A DNA stretch of 64,000 bases, taken from positions 620,001-684,000 of the forward strand of contig NZ_CP030064.1 in the NCBI RefSeq assembly GCF_003990725.2, written 5' to 3'. Made by a program: the position numbers and the translations under genes. Of this stretch, positions 42,877 to 51,432 are shown one piece after another (within the stretch, counting starts at the first letter, position 1; every line of letters starts with the position of its first letter). The DNA comes from Halorubrum sp. PV6 (GTDB lineage: Archaea > Halobacteriota > Halobacteria > Halobacteriales > Haloferacaceae). A model generated the notes under the pieces. The model was given only the letters and a program-made list of their open reading frames with translations. It was not told the DNA's origin and searched no databases.

Positions 42877-43380
42877 TCAGTCGCTTCCGGCGCCGTTCCG
42901 CACCTTGACCGCGACGCCGCTCGCGAACTGCTCGGCCTCGGCGCCGGAGAGTTCGGCCCGCCCGACCGCGAACAGCGCGTCGTCCTCGTCGACGACGAGC
43001 ACCTCGTCGCCGGGGCGGATCCCGTCGTCGGCCGCGGTGACGAACTTCGCGAACGCGTTGCGCCCCTCGCGGACGAACGGTTCGCTCTCCTCGCCGACGA
43101 CCATTCGGTGGTGCGGGGCCGGAAAGGCCCCGCGGAGCCGGCGCCCGCCGGCGACCCCGAGGGTGAATCGCCCGTCGGTTCCGTAGGAGACGAGACGGTC
43201 GCCCTCCGGGCTGCCGGGGTCGTCGTCCACGTCGCCGACGATCACCTGTCGGGGGCGGCCGCCGCTCGACCGCCGCAGCGTCAGCGTCTCGTCCGGGGGA
43301 AACAGCGCGTCGCCCGCGCCCGCACCGAACTGGTAGTCGGCGCCGGTCCGCAGGTCCGCGAAGGCCGCTACGTCGCTCAT
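42877..43380 (-). CDS. PUA domain protein (archaeosine-transglycosylase-like C-terminus)
   Basis: A 167-residue RNA-binding protein made of the C2 and PUA domains found at the end of archaeal tRNA-guanine transglycosylases. The PUA part is clear: EPFVREGRNAFAKFV, IRPGDEVLVVDEDDALFAVG and FASGVAVKVRNG. The catalytic barrel is absent. It may act with a separate tRNA- or rRNA-modifying enzyme, or as a stand-alone RNA binder. It is probably monocistronic. Confidence 0.82.
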   Translation of the reverse strand: MSDVAAFADLRTGADYQFGAGAGDALFPPDETLTLRRSSGGRPRQVIVGDVDDDPGSPEGDRLVSYGTDGRFTLGVAGGRRLRGAFPAPHHRMVVGEESEPFVREGRNAFAKFVTAADDGIRPGDEVLVVDEDDALFAVGRAELSGAEAEQFASGVAVKVRNGAGSD

Positions 43381-43491
43381 ACACCGGCTATCGGGGCCAC
43401 CCGCAAAGCGGTTGCGACACGCCGCCCGGCGCGCTCGGTGACGCGCCGCGAAGACGCGAGACGCCCACGGGCGGCGGGCGGCGCGCTTCGA

Positions 43492-44385
43492 TTACAGCTC
43501 GATGCGGTCGACGATCGACCCGTCGCCGTCCCGGTGGGTGTTGATCGCGACCGTCCGGAGTTGGTCTTGTAACAGGGACCCGTCGATCTTCGCTTTGAGC
43601 AGGGAGTCGACCTGGTACACCCCCGCCGCGTTGTTCATCCGGATCACGACCTGCGCCGGCGTCTCCTCGCCTTGACGCAGCGAGACGCGCTCGATCGACT
43701 GCGAGGAGACGGTGTTGATGCCGCGACCGCCCTCCTCGTAGGGGACCCGCGAGCGCCCGCGCTCCATGTCGAGGCCGTCGGCGACCCGGACGACGCCCGC
43801 CTCGCGCGTCAGCGGACGCTCCTCGGTGTGGTGACAGAGGATGGCGTGTAACACCTCGGCTTTGATCCGGACCCGCTCCGGAACGTCGTAAAACGAGGGC
43901 AGGAAGTCGTCGAGGAGGTCGGCCGCGAGCGGAATCGAGTAGTACGGGTGGTCGTCACGGTGGACGACGTGGCCGATGTCGTGGAGGGTGGCCGCGAGCG
44001 CGATGATGACCGACTCGTCGGCCTCGTCGAGCCCCTGCTGGCGGGCGCCGTTGAACTCGACGCCGCCGGCTTTTAAGAGATCGTAGAGGCGGAGCGCCCG
44101 GTCGCGGACGATCTCGACGTGTTTCGCGCCGTGGTCGTTGTACCCCTTCCGGTCGACGGGGTTGACGTTCTGTGCCTCCAGGTACGCCGTGATCTCCGGG
44201 TCCGACTCGATCCGGTCGAGGACCGCTCTGAGCCGGTCGTCGGGGAACGCGTGGTCGCCGTCCGGGTGGAACTCGTGGCGGTCGGCGTCCGGGTTGGGGT
44301 CGACTTCGCGGTCGACGTCGACGGCGTCGTCAAGCGCGCGGTCGCTGTCGGTTTCAGCCTCCACGTCGTCCGTGCTGTCGCTCAT
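43492..44385 (-). CDS. HD domain phosphohydrolase
   Basis: A 297-residue metal-dependent HD-superfamily phosphohydrolase. The motif TLHDIGHVVHRDDH (about residues 131-144) supplies the HD pair; earlier HGAKHVEIVRDRAL and later ILCHHTEE and RVADGLDMERGRSR complete the site. Residues 1-50 are an acidic tail. The ATG at 44385 begins this tail. Substrate (nucleotide or other phosphoester) unknown. It is divergent from the lysine operon. Confidence 0.85.
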   Translation of the reverse strand: MSDSTDDVEAETDSDRALDDAVDVDREVDPNPDADRHEFHPDGDHAFPDDRLRAVLDRIESDPEITAYLEAQNVNPVDRKGYNDHGAKHVEIVRDRALRLYDLLKAGGVEFNGARQQGLDEADESVIIALAATLHDIGHVVHRDDHPYYSIPLAADLLDDFLPSFYDVPERVRIKAEVLHAILCHHTEERPLTREAGVVRVADGLDMERGRSRVPYEEGGRGINTVSSQSIERVSLRQGEETPAQVVIRMNNAAGVYQVDSLLKAKIDGSLLQDQLRTVAINTHRDGDGSIVDRIEL

Positions 44386-44463
44386 GGATCCTGCAGAGAC
44401 GCTCGATACGGATAAATGCGCGAGCCGGGCGCGGCGACCGGCAGTTTCGACCCGAGGCATAAT

Positions 44464-44500
44464 CTATAAGCGCGCGTCGGTCACACTGGTTGGTGTGACC
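44464..44500 (+). promoter_or_regulatory. dapA promoter with perfect inverted repeat
   Basis: A TATA element (CTATAAG, 44464-44470) is followed by a perfect 8-bp inverted repeat GGTCACAC-TGGTTG-GTGTGACC (44479-44500). The expected transcription start, about 25 nt after the TATA, falls inside the repeat. It could be a repressor operator for the lysine operon. The mRNA would then carry a leader of about 170 nt before dapA. Confidence 0.55.
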
Positions 44501-44667
44501 CGCCCCGCGTCAGTACGCTGCTCGCGAACGCCGGCAGCGACGCGGTTCTTCTCGAAAAAACGCGCGTGACCTGTTCGGAGGCGGGAGTGGCATCCCCGTC
44601 CCGGACGACCCCCGACCGCGCGAGCGCGTACTCGACGACCGACCTTCGCTGCGACGACTCCCACACC

Positions 44668-45654
44668 ATGACGGACACCACGACAACCACGCCGTACACG
44701 ACCGACGAGACGGATCGAGAGACCACAGACGAGCCCTTCGAGGGCGTCTATCCCGCGATGACGACCCCCTTTACCGACGACGACGCGGTCGATCACGACC
44801 AGCTCGCCGCCAACGCCCGCTACCTCGAACGCGCCGGCGTCGACGGGGTCGTCCCCGTCGGCTCAACCGGCGAGTCGGCCACGATGACCCACGACGAACA
44901 CATCGACGTGATCGAGACGGTCCGCGACGCCGTCGAAGACGTGCCGGTCATCGCGGGCACCGGCTCGAACAACACCGAGGAGGCGCTCTCGCTGTCCCAG
45001 CGCGCGGCCGACGCGGGCGCCGACGGGCTCCTCCTCATCTCCCCGTACTACAACATGCCGGAGCCGGAGGGTTTTTTGACCCACTACCGGACCATCGCCG
45101 ACGCGGTCGACCTCCCGCAGATCGTCTACAACGTCCCCAGTCGGACGGGCCAGTCGATCCCCGTCGACGTGAGCGTCGAACTCGCGAGCCACCCGAACAT
45201 TCAGGGGTACAAGGCCGCCTCCGGCGATCTGAACCTCATCAGCGAGGTGATAGAGCGCACGCGCGACGAGGAGTTCTCCGTGCTGTCCGGCGACGACGGG
45301 CTCACCCTCCCCGTCCTCTCTATCGGCGGCACCGGAACGATAAGCGTCGTCGCCAACGTCGAACCGGAGCGCTCCTGTGCGATGGTCGGCGCCGCGCTCT
45401 CGGGCGATTACGACCGCGCCCGCGCGCTCCACCACGAGCTGGCGCCGCTGATCCGCGAGCTGTTCGCCGAGACGAACCCGATTCCGGTCAAGGAGGCGAT
45501 GCACCTCCGCGACCGCGGCGGCCCGCACGTGCGCCCGCCGCTCAGCCGACTCTCCGAGGAGCGCCGCGAGTCGCTCCGCGCCCTGCTGGCCGAGTACGAG
45601 AACGGCACGCCGGAGCCGGCCGAAACCGAACGCGTCTCCGGGGGCGCCGAATGA
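44668..45654 (+). CDS. dapA: 4-hydroxy-tetrahydrodipicolinate synthase
   Basis: A 328-residue class I aldolase that condenses pyruvate with aspartate semialdehyde, the first committed step to lysine. The Schiff-base lysine is Lys182 in GYKAASGD; the proton-relay tyrosine is Tyr154 in VYNVPSRTG. The substrate loop VGSTGESATM is intact. About 25 Thr/Asp-rich residues precede the barrel. The ATG at 44668 starts that tail; an in-frame GTG at 44566 gives an unlikely extension. The stop overlaps dapB (ATGA). Confidence 0.93.
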   Translation: MTDTTTTTPYTTDETDRETTDEPFEGVYPAMTTPFTDDDAVDHDQLAANARYLERAGVDGVVPVGSTGESATMTHDEHIDVIETVRDAVEDVPVIAGTGSNNTEEALSLSQRAADAGADGLLLISPYYNMPEPEGFLTHYRTIADAVDLPQIVYNVPSRTGQSIPVDVSVELASHPNIQGYKAASGDLNLISEVIERTRDEEFSVLSGDDGLTLPVLSIGGTGTISVVANVEPERSCAMVGAALSGDYDRARALHHELAPLIRELFAETNPIPVKEAMHLRDRGGPHVRPPLSRLSEERRESLRALLAEYENGTPEPAETERVSGGAE

Positions 45655-46439
45655 GCGGCGAACCCCTCTCTCTCGCCGTCACGGGCGCCGGCGGCCGGAT
45701 GGGGCAGGAAGTGATCGCGGCGGCCGCCGACCGCGAGGGGGTCGCGGTCGCGGTCGCGGTGAACCGCACGCCGACCGACCCGGTGGCGGGCGTCGCCGTC
45801 GAGGACGCCGACCGTCTCGACGAACTGATCGCGACCGCGGAGCCGGACGTGCTCGTCGACTTCACCGGCCCCGAATCGGCGGTCTCGTACGCCGAGACCT
45901 GCGCCGACGCGGGAGTGCCGATGGTCACGGGGACGACCGGCTTCTCCGAGCCGCAGCGCGACGCCCTCACCGCCGCGAGCGAGTCGATCCCGGTTCTTAA
46001 GGCGCCGAACTTCGCGCGCGGCGTCGCGGCGCTCCGACGCGCGGTCCGGACGGCCGCCGCCGCGCTCCCCGGCTACGACGTGGAAGTGACCGAGACGCAC
46101 CACAACGCCAAGCGGGACGCCCCCTCGGGCACCGCGGCGTCGATCCTCGACGACGTGGAGTCCGTCCGCGAGGACCTCGACGAGCGCGTTCACGGTCGCG
46201 AGGGCGACGCGCCGCGCGAGGCGGGCGAAATCGGCGTCCACGCGCGGCGTGCGGGCGACGTGACCGGCGAACACGAGGTCCTCCTCGCGGGGAACCGCGA
46301 GGTCGTCGAACTGACGCACCGCGCCGGCGACCGGGGGGTGTTCGCCGAGGGCGCGCTCGACGCCGCCGACTGGCTCGCCGACCGCGACCCCGGCTGGTAC
46401 GGGTTCGGCGACGTGCTGGACGCGGATGCGGACGCGTGA
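45651..46439 (+). CDS. dapB: 4-hydroxy-tetrahydrodipicolinate reductase
   Basis: A 262-residue NAD(P)H-dependent reductase, second step of the lysine pathway. The nucleotide-binding motif VTGAGGRMGQEV opens at residue 9, and the catalytic block ETHHNAKRDAPSGTA (about residues 147-161) is textbook. The GTTGF segment (about 93-97) is also present. It is coupled to dapA by ATGA and followed after 53 bases by dapD, which has its own promoter-like sequence. Confidence 0.94.
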   Translation: MSGEPLSLAVTGAGGRMGQEVIAAAADREGVAVAVAVNRTPTDPVAGVAVEDADRLDELIATAEPDVLVDFTGPESAVSYAETCADAGVPMVTGTTGFSEPQRDALTAASESIPVLKAPNFARGVAALRRAVRTAAAALPGYDVEVTETHHNAKRDAPSGTAASILDDVESVREDLDERVHGREGDAPREAGEIGVHARRAGDVTGEHEVLLAGNREVVELTHRAGDRGVFAEGALDAADWLADRDPGWYGFGDVLDADADA

Positions 46440-46442
46440 CGC

Positions 46443-46474
46443 GTGTCGGGACATCGACGAGTAAATACCGACAC
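46443..46474 (+). promoter_or_regulatory. Internal promoter and inverted repeat before dapD
   Basis: TAAATA (46462-46467) lies about 28 nt before the dapD ATG, a normal spacing for a leaderless promoter. It is flanked by a perfect 7-bp inverted repeat, GTGTCGG (46443-46449) and CCGACAC (46468-46474). This suggests separate control of the second half of the lysine operon. A dapB terminator hairpin is the alternative. Confidence 0.5.
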
Positions 46475-46492
46475 CCTGCGATACACTAGCCA

Positions 46493-47332
46493 ATGACACT
46501 CGAAGCCGACGTCTCCGATCTGTGGGACCGCTACCAGGAGGGACTGACGACCGCGGACGCGACCGACGCGGACGCAGCCGTGATCGACGAGTTCCTCGCC
46601 GCGCTGGAGGCCGGCGAGGTCCGCGCCGCCGAGAAGACCGGCGACGACGTGACCTCGTGGGAGGCCAACGAGTGGGTCAAACGAGGCATCCTGCTCAACT
46701 TCGGCCTGCGCGAGACCGAGCCGCGCGAGTACGGCGGCGTCACCTATCACGACGTGCTCTCCCTGCGTGACACCGCCGACCTCGGCGAGCGCGGCACCCG
46801 AAACACGCCGGACGGCACGGCGATCCGTCGCGGGGCGTACCTCGGCAGCGACTGTATCATGATGAGCCCCTCGTTCGTCAACATGGGCGCGTACGTCGGC
46901 GACGGCACCCTCGTCGACTCCTGTGACACGGTCGGCTCCTGTGCGCAACTCGGCGAGAACGTCAAACTCGGCGCCAACACGCTGATCGGCGGGGTCCTCG
47001 AACCGGTCGAGGACGCGCCGGTCGTGATCGAAGACGGCGTCTCGCTCGGCGCGGGCTGCCGAGTCACTTCGGGGTTCCGGGTCGGCGAGCACTCCATCGT
47101 CGGCGAGAACACGCTCCTCACCCCGCGAATTCCCGTCTACGATCTCGTCGAGGAGGACGTCATCTACGGCCACCTGCCCGCCGAGCGCCGCGCGTTCACC
47201 CGGATGGTCGAGTCGTCCGTCGGGGACCACGAGCTGTTCGACGGCGGCGCGTACAAGCCCGCGGTCGTCGCCACCCACGTCGAGGAGGAGACGCTGGAGG
47301 CGACACAGCGCGAGGACGCGCTCCGGGAATGA
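46493..47332 (+). CDS. dapD: Tetrahydrodipicolinate N-succinyltransferase
   Basis: A 279-residue left-handed beta-helix acyltransferase that succinylates tetrahydrodipicolinate. Hexapeptide-like turns run through residues 100-215 (NMGAYVGDGTLVDSCDTVG, CAQLGENVKLGANTLIGG, then VSLGAGCRVTSG). Its presence shows the succinylase branch of the DAP route. The stop overlaps lysA by ATGA. Confidence 0.93.
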   Translation: MTLEADVSDLWDRYQEGLTTADATDADAAVIDEFLAALEAGEVRAAEKTGDDVTSWEANEWVKRGILLNFGLRETEPREYGGVTYHDVLSLRDTADLGERGTRNTPDGTAIRRGAYLGSDCIMMSPSFVNMGAYVGDGTLVDSCDTVGSCAQLGENVKLGANTLIGGVLEPVEDAPVVIEDGVSLGAGCRVTSGFRVGEHSIVGENTLLTPRIPVYDLVEEDVIYGHLPAERRAFTRMVESSVGDHELFDGGAYKPAVVATHVEEETLEATQREDALRE

Positions 47333-48684
47333 GCGAACGCGACGCGCGGGACGCGGACGCGGACGCCCCGGTAACCGAGCCGGTCCGTCGCGTGACCGAC
47401 TGGGACGCCGACCGACTGCGGCGCCTCGCCGCCGACCACGACACCCCCCTGTACGTCCAGGACCTCGATCGGGTCCGGGAGAACTGCGAGCGCCTGACCG
47501 ACGCCTTCCCGGACGCGGACGTGCGGTACGCGGTGAAGGCACACACCGGCCGCGCCGTGTTGGAAGCGGTCCGGGCCGCCGGCCTCGACGCCGAGTGCGC
47601 CTCCGCCGGCGAACTCGACCGCGCGCTCGCGGCCGGATTCGACGGCGAACGACTCCACTACACCGCGGTCAACCCGCCCGCTCGCGACCTCGACTACGTC
47701 GTCGGCGTCGCCGCGGCCGAACCCGACCTCACCGTCACCGTCGGCGCCGTCGACACCCTCGACCGACTGGCCGAGCGCGGGTACGACGGCCGGGTCTGTG
47801 TCCGGGTGAACCCCGGCGTCGGCGCGGGCCACCACGAGAAGGTCCGGACCGGCGGCGCCGCGAAGTTCGGGATCCCCTACGACCGGGCCGCAGAGGCGGC
47901 GCGAACTGCGGCCGAGCGGTTCGACGTGGTCGGGATCCACGCCCATGCCGGCTCCGGGATCGACTCGGACCAACTGGACAGCCACCGCGAACTGGTCGCC
48001 CGGATGGGCGAGCTGGCACGCGAGCTGGCGTCGCCCGACGGTGATGCGGCACCCATCGATATCGAGTACGTCGACGTCGGCGGCGGGTTCGGCGTCCCCT
48101 ACGAACCGGCCGACTCGCCGCTCGACCTGCCCGCCGTCGCCGAAGCGACGCGCGAGGCGGTCGCCCCGCTCCCGGCGGACGCGACCCTCGCGATCGAACC
48201 GGGCCGGTACGTCGTCGCCGACGCCGGCGTCCTCCTGACGCGCGTCAACACGGTGAAGCCGGCTGGCGACGAGCGCGTGGTCGGCGTCGACGCCGGGATG
48301 ACCGACCTGTTGCGCCCGGCGATGTACGACGCGTACCACCCGATCCGCAACCTCGGCGGCGACGGTTCGGACGCACCCGCCCCGGACGACCGACCGGCAA
48401 CCCCTGTCACCGTCGCCGGACCTATCTGTGAGACCGGAGATGTCTTCTGTAGGAACCGAGCGCTCGCCGACCCGATTCGGGGGGACCTCCTCGCGGTCGG
48501 GATCGCGGGCGCGTACGGATACGAGATGGCGAACCAATACAACTCGCGGCCGCGACCGGCGGAGATTGCACTCGACGGCGACACCTCGACGGTCGTCCGC
48601 CGCCGAGAGACACTCGACGACCTGACGACGGTCGAGCGGGAGGCGGGAGCCGACCGCTCCGCGCGCTCGGGGGTGGACCGGTGA
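47329..48684 (+). CDS. lysA: Diaminopimelate decarboxylase
   Basis: A 451-residue PLP enzyme that decarboxylates meso-diaminopimelate to lysine, the final step. The PLP lysine is Lys70 in RYAVKAHTG. The barrel shows GIHAHAGSGIDS and DVGGGFGVPY, and the C-terminal domain has EPGRYVVADAG and GPICETGDVF with the active-site cysteine. The gene overlaps dapD (ATGA) and dapF (GTGA). Confidence 0.95.
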   Translation: MSERDARDADADAPVTEPVRRVTDWDADRLRRLAADHDTPLYVQDLDRVRENCERLTDAFPDADVRYAVKAHTGRAVLEAVRAAGLDAECASAGELDRALAAGFDGERLHYTAVNPPARDLDYVVGVAAAEPDLTVTVGAVDTLDRLAERGYDGRVCVRVNPGVGAGHHEKVRTGGAAKFGIPYDRAAEAARTAAERFDVVGIHAHAGSGIDSDQLDSHRELVARMGELARELASPDGDAAPIDIEYVDVGGGFGVPYEPADSPLDLPAVAEATREAVAPLPADATLAIEPGRYVVADAGVLLTRVNTVKPAGDERVVGVDAGMTDLLRPAMYDAYHPIRNLGGDGSDAPAPDDRPATPVTVAGPICETGDVFCRNRALADPIRGDLLAVGIAGAYGYEMANQYNSRPRPAEIALDGDTSTVVRRRETLDDLTTVEREAGADRSARSGVDR

Positions 48685-49613
48685 GCACCCACGCCGTCCC
48701 GTTCGAGAAGTACCACGGGACGGGCAACGACTTCCTCGTCGTCGACGCGGCCGCCGAGGCCGTCGGCGACCGCGCGGCCTTCGCGCGCGCGCACTGCGAT
48801 CGTGACACGGGCGTCGACGGCGCGGACTTCCTCGACGACGCGGAACGAGCGGGCGGAACCGGACGACGCGGCGCCGACGGCGTCCTCTTTTTAAGTATCG
48901 AGGAGCGGTTCGACCCGACTCGCGTCGTGATGACGCTCGTCCAGCCCGACGGCTCCACGGCGACGATGTGCGGCAACGGCGCGCGCGTGGTCGCTCGGTG
49001 GGCCCACGACCGGACCGGCGACCGCGAGTTCATGATCGACACGCAGGCCGGCACCCGGCGCGCCTCGGTGAACGCGGACGCGACCGCGGCCACCATCGAG
49101 ATGGGCGAGCCGACGTTCGACCCGGCTCGCGTCCCCCTCGCACGCGACGAGCCGCTGATAGACGAGTCGGTCGCGGGGTTGAGGGTCACCGCGGTCAACA
49201 CCGGGGTCCCGCACGCCGTCGCGTTCGTCGAGGGCGGCCGCGACGACCCCGCCGGCATCGATTCCGTCGACCTCGACGCGGTCGCGCCGCCGGTCCGCAA
49301 CGCCGACGTCTTCCCCCACGGCGCCAACGTGAACCTCGCGAGCGTCGTCGACGACGGGCGCGGCGACGGGCCCGCCGTCATCGACCAGCGCACCTTCGAG
49401 CGCGGCGTCGAGGGCGAGACGCGCTCTTGTGGCACCGGCGCGGTCGCCGTCGTCGCGGTCGCGCGCCGCCTCGGCCTGATCGCCGGCGAGTCCGCGGTCA
49501 GTCGCCCGCCGGGCGGCGATCTCGAGATCACGGTGCCCGACCGCGGGCACGCGACCCTGACGGGCGCCGTCGCCCGCGAGTACGAGGGGACGCTCCCCGT
49601 CGACCCGCGATGA
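48681..49613 (+). CDS. dapF: Diaminopimelate epimerase
   Basis: A 310-residue cofactor-free epimerase that converts LL- to meso-diaminopimelate. The two catalytic cysteines are Cys97 in TMCGNGARV and Cys250 in RSCGTGAVAV. FEKYHGTGNDFLVVD at the start is typical. Translation begins at GTG 48681, overlapping the lysA stop (GTGA); the reading starts STHAVPFEKY, as expected. The stop overlaps dapE. Confidence 0.94.
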   Translation: MSTHAVPFEKYHGTGNDFLVVDAAAEAVGDRAAFARAHCDRDTGVDGADFLDDAERAGGTGRRGADGVLFLSIEERFDPTRVVMTLVQPDGSTATMCGNGARVVARWAHDRTGDREFMIDTQAGTRRASVNADATAATIEMGEPTFDPARVPLARDEPLIDESVAGLRVTAVNTGVPHAVAFVEGGRDDPAGIDSVDLDAVAPPVRNADVFPHGANVNLASVVDDGRGDGPAVIDQRTFERGVEGETRSCGTGAVAVVAVARRLGLIAGESAVSRPPGGDLEITVPDRGHATLTGAVAREYEGTLPVDPR

Positions 49614-50800
49614 GCGACCCGGCGTTCGACCCGGTGTCGTTCCTCGAAACGGCGGTACAGACCCCGTCCCACGAGTCGGTCGACGCCATGCGGCAGTTCG
49701 TCGTCGAGACGCTCGACCGGTTCGGGGCCGACGCCGAGGTCGTCGCCGGCGGCTGCCTACTTGCAGAGAAACGCTCGCCCGCGCCCGCCGACGGCCCCCA
49801 TCTCGTCTTCAATACGCACCTCGACACGGTGACCCCGCACGTGCCCTTCGAGCGCGGCGCGGCCACCGACGACGAGCGCGGCGCGGACGGGGCCGAGACC
49901 GAGGTGATCCGCGGCCGGGGTGCCTGCGACGCGAAGGGGCCGCTGGCGGCGCTGCTGGCGGGCTTCCTCGCGGCCGACCCGGACGTCGGTCGGCTCACGC
50001 TGGCGCTCACGCCGGACGAGGAGGCGCTGTCGCTCGGCGCCGCCGAGCTGACCGGCCGGCTGCCCGACACGGCGGACCGACTCGACGCCGACCTCTTCCT
50101 CGTCGGCGAGCCGACCGGACTCGACGTCTGTACGGCGGCGAAAGGACGGTTTCAGGGAACGGTCGAACTGTCGGGGACCGCGGCACACGCGGCGGAGTTC
50201 GCGGGCGCGAACGCGGTTGCGGCCGCCGAGGGCGCGCTCGGCGCGATACGCGCGTTCGACGACGGCGCCGACGAGCACCCGCAACTCGGCCCCCCGAAGC
50301 TCACCCCGACCGTCATCGAGGGCGGCGGGGCGACGAACCAGGTGCCGGCCGGCTGCGCGATCACCGTCGACCGGCGGAGCGTCCCGCCGGAGTCGGCCGA
50401 GGGGTTCCGGTCGGCGCTCGCGGCCGCGGTCCGCGAGTCGACGCCCGCCGCGGTCGGCGTCGACGTCGCCCTGACGGACCGGGCGTCGCCGTTCTTCGAG
50501 GCGTTCTCGACCGACCCGGACCACGACCTCGTCGGCGCGGTCGCGGAGGCGGCCCGGACCGCCGGCCAGTCGGCCGGTCTCCCGGCGGACCGGGGCGCCG
50601 GCGTGCGTCCCTTCGGCGCGGCGACGGAGGCCTCGTACTTCGCGCCGACGCCGACGGTCGTGTTCGGCCCCGGCGACCTGGCGGACGACGCCGGCGCGGT
50701 CGCCCACGCCGAGCGGGAGTACGTCCGCGTCTCGGAGGTCGAAGCGGCCGCGGAGACGGTCTCGCGTGCGGTTTCGGCGCTGCTCGCCGCGGGGCGCTGA
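49610..50800 (+). CDS. dapE: Succinyl-diaminopimelate desuccinylase (M20 family)
   Basis: A 396-residue zinc amidohydrolase. The metal motifs are FNTHLDTVTPH, RGACDAKGPLAALLAG, TPDEEALSLGA and GEPTGLD, with ASYFAPTPTVVFGPG near the end. As an isolated sequence it could be another M20 peptidase such as an ArgE/LysK type, but the operon with dapD makes DapE the natural reading. It overlaps dapF by ATGA and ends the operon. The N-succinyl-DAP aminotransferase needed between DapD and DapE is not encoded in the window. Confidence 0.9.
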   Translation: MSDPAFDPVSFLETAVQTPSHESVDAMRQFVVETLDRFGADAEVVAGGCLLAEKRSPAPADGPHLVFNTHLDTVTPHVPFERGAATDDERGADGAETEVIRGRGACDAKGPLAALLAGFLAADPDVGRLTLALTPDEEALSLGAAELTGRLPDTADRLDADLFLVGEPTGLDVCTAAKGRFQGTVELSGTAAHAAEFAGANAVAAAEGALGAIRAFDDGADEHPQLGPPKLTPTVIEGGGATNQVPAGCAITVDRRSVPPESAEGFRSALAAAVRESTPAAVGVDVALTDRASPFFEAFSTDPDHDLVGAVAEAARTAGQSAGLPADRGAGVRPFGAATEASYFAPTPTVVFGPGDLADDAGAVAHAEREYVRVSEVEAAAETVSRAVSALLAAGR

Positions 50801-50820
50801 CGGACCGGACGGCCGACTAC

Positions 50821-51318
50821 CTATAAGAGGAAGGTCTCCTCGTCCTCGGCGAGGTCCACGAAGTCGTCCGCGGCCTCGATGAGCTCGTCGGCCGCGGAGT
50901 TCCCGAACCCCATCGCCTCGACGCGGACGCCCTCGTGTCTGAGGTGCGAGCAGAGCCGCGCGAAGTCGCCGTCGCCGGTACAGAGGACGACGGTGTCGAC
51001 GTGGCTCGCGAGCGACACGGCGTCGAGGCTCATCCCGAGGTCCCAGTCGGCCTTCTTCGAGCCGTCGGCGAACGTCTTTATCTCCTTTATTTTCGTCTCG
51101 AAGCCGATGTCGCGGAGCGCCTCGAAGAAACTCTCCTCCTCCGGCGAGTCGGCGCGGATCACGTACGCTATCGCCCGGACCAGCGAGCGGTCGTCGACCG
51201 CGGCCGACAAGAGCCCGGAGTAGTCGATGTTTTGGGAGTAAAAACTCTGTGCGGAGTGATACAGGTTCTGTGAGTCGGCGAGCACCGCGACGCGCTGGTG
51301 CGGATGTATCTCGGTCAT
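50821..51318 (-). CDS. NYN domain (LabA-like, PIN fold) protein
   Basis: A 165-residue PIN-like nuclease fold protein. Acidic site residues are visible in VAVLADSQNLYH (start), KKADWDLGMSLDAV (middle) and LCTGDGDFARLCSHLR (late). RNA cleavage is the expected activity for the family, but no target is known. It points at dapE, with the stops 20 bases apart. Confidence 0.86.
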   Translation of the reverse strand: MTEIHPHQRVAVLADSQNLYHSAQSFYSQNIDYSGLLSAAVDDRSLVRAIAYVIRADSPEEESFFEALRDIGFETKIKEIKTFADGSKKADWDLGMSLDAVSLASHVDTVVLCTGDGDFARLCSHLRHEGVRVEAMGFGNSAADELIEAADDFVDLAEDEETFLL

Positions 51319-51432
51319 GTCGGTACGTTCATCGGCGCGGCTTAGTGGCTTTGGGATCCGTCCTCCCGGCTCCTTGGCGTCGGTCGCCGCGGGCCGGTCT
51401 CGCGCTCGCCGGCTCCGGCGGCGTGCTCGCGG

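Noticed and set aside
44500-44667. dapA leader considered as a lysine riboswitch
   Set aside because: I could not find conserved lysine-riboswitch core segments, and that class is bacterial as far as I know. A covariance-model search would decide.
44566-44667. N-terminal extension of DapA from a GTG
   Set aside because: The extension has cysteines and no family similarity, and the ATG at 44668 begins a typical acidic Thr/Asp tail.
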